From an uncultured Collinsella sp. (GTDB lineage Bacteria; Actinomycetota; Coriobacteriia; Coriobacteriales; Coriobacteriaceae): a DNA stretch of 5,963 nucleotides. How positions within the stretch are numbered: position 1 is the stretch's first letter; each line of letters opens with the position of its first letter. The notes below the pieces were generated by a model. It worked only from the letters and a program-made list of their open reading frames with translations, was not told the origin of the DNA and ran no database searches. Below, piece by piece: positions 5,886 to 5,963 of this stretch. Where the stretch lies: assembly GCA_900555765.1 (NCBI GenBank), contig USMA01000069.1:1-5963 (forward strand), read 5' to 3'. Both the position numbers and the translations under genes were made by a program.

Positions 5886-5899
5886 TTACACATGTAAAG
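5884..5899. promoter_or_regulatory. Perfect inverted repeat at the presumed transcription start
   Basis: CTTTACA-CA-TGTAAAG: two 7-base arms with a 2-base spacer, directly between the candidate -10 box and the ribosome binding site of the unknown gene. The size and symmetry fit a dimeric repressor site. I cannot name the regulator. Confidence 0.5.
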
Positions 5900-5900
5900 C

Positions 5901-5909
5901 ATCTTACCA
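5901..5909 (-). promoter_or_regulatory. Candidate extended -10 promoter of the 435-residue gene
   Basis: TGGTAAGAT on the minus strand matches the TGn extended -10 form followed by a 4/6 -10 box. No -35 box is present at the usual distance, as often seen with extended -10 promoters. Initiation would fall near 5894, inside the inverted repeat. Confidence 0.4.
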
Positions 5910-5912
5910 TCG

Positions 5913-5928
5913 CATGGCGTTCGCCATG
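5913..5928. promoter_or_regulatory. Second perfect inverted repeat upstream of the candidate -10 box
   Basis: CATGGCG-TT-CGCCATG: again 7-base arms with a 2-base spacer, where the -35 region of the gene would lie. Its centre is 29 bases from that of the repeat at 5884-5899. The sequence differs from the first repeat, so one protein binding both is not implied. Confidence 0.4.
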
Positions 5929-5963
5929 GCGGCGCCCAAGGCTAACGGGCGCGAACCGCTTTC

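Overview
The window looks like chromosomal DNA of a moderately high-GC Gram-positive bacterium. My best guess is a Coriobacteriia member such as Collinsella. This rests on overall gene style, strong GGAGG-type ribosome binding sites, and an EttA-type ABC-F protein next to an SdpR/SdpI pair; it is inference, not a database match. There is no sign of phage, insertion sequence, CRISPR array, rRNA or tRNA gene.

Left part (1-1440): two genes on the minus strand in the same direction. tcdA encodes an E1-like ATP-dependent dehydratase that cyclises the t6A modification of tRNA. Fourteen bases after its stop codon comes a TatD-family metal-dependent hydrolase that runs off the left edge. The TatD-like protein has Gln in place of the first His of its N-terminal metal-binding motif. 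A perfect TATAAT box lies upstream of tcdA.

Divergent spacer (about 1376-1663): between tcdA and sdpR there is a promoter-like sequence on the plus strand followed about 100 bases later by a strong intrinsic terminator. No convincing gene lies between them, so a small RNA is a reasonable candidate. To its right are the sdpR promoter and a likely self-operator.

Middle (1664-2732): a two-gene operon, sdpR (ArsR-family repressor) and sdpI (six-helix membrane protein of the SdpI immunity/signalling family). The genes overlap by 8 bases and are closed by a GNRA-loop terminator. No SdpC-type toxin gene is visible.

Right-middle (2824-4503): ettA, a full-length translational-throttle ABC-F ATPase, ending at a near-perfect terminator shared with the convergent gene.

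Right (4564-5871, minus): a 435-residue protein of unknown function. It has a small N-terminal domain that looks winged-helix/LOTUS-like, a lysine-rich patch, a long acidic then Pro/Ala-rich disordered linker, and a compact C-terminal domain. Two perfect 7-2-7 inverted repeats sit at its presumed promoter. This gene and the putative small RNA are the least explained parts of the window.
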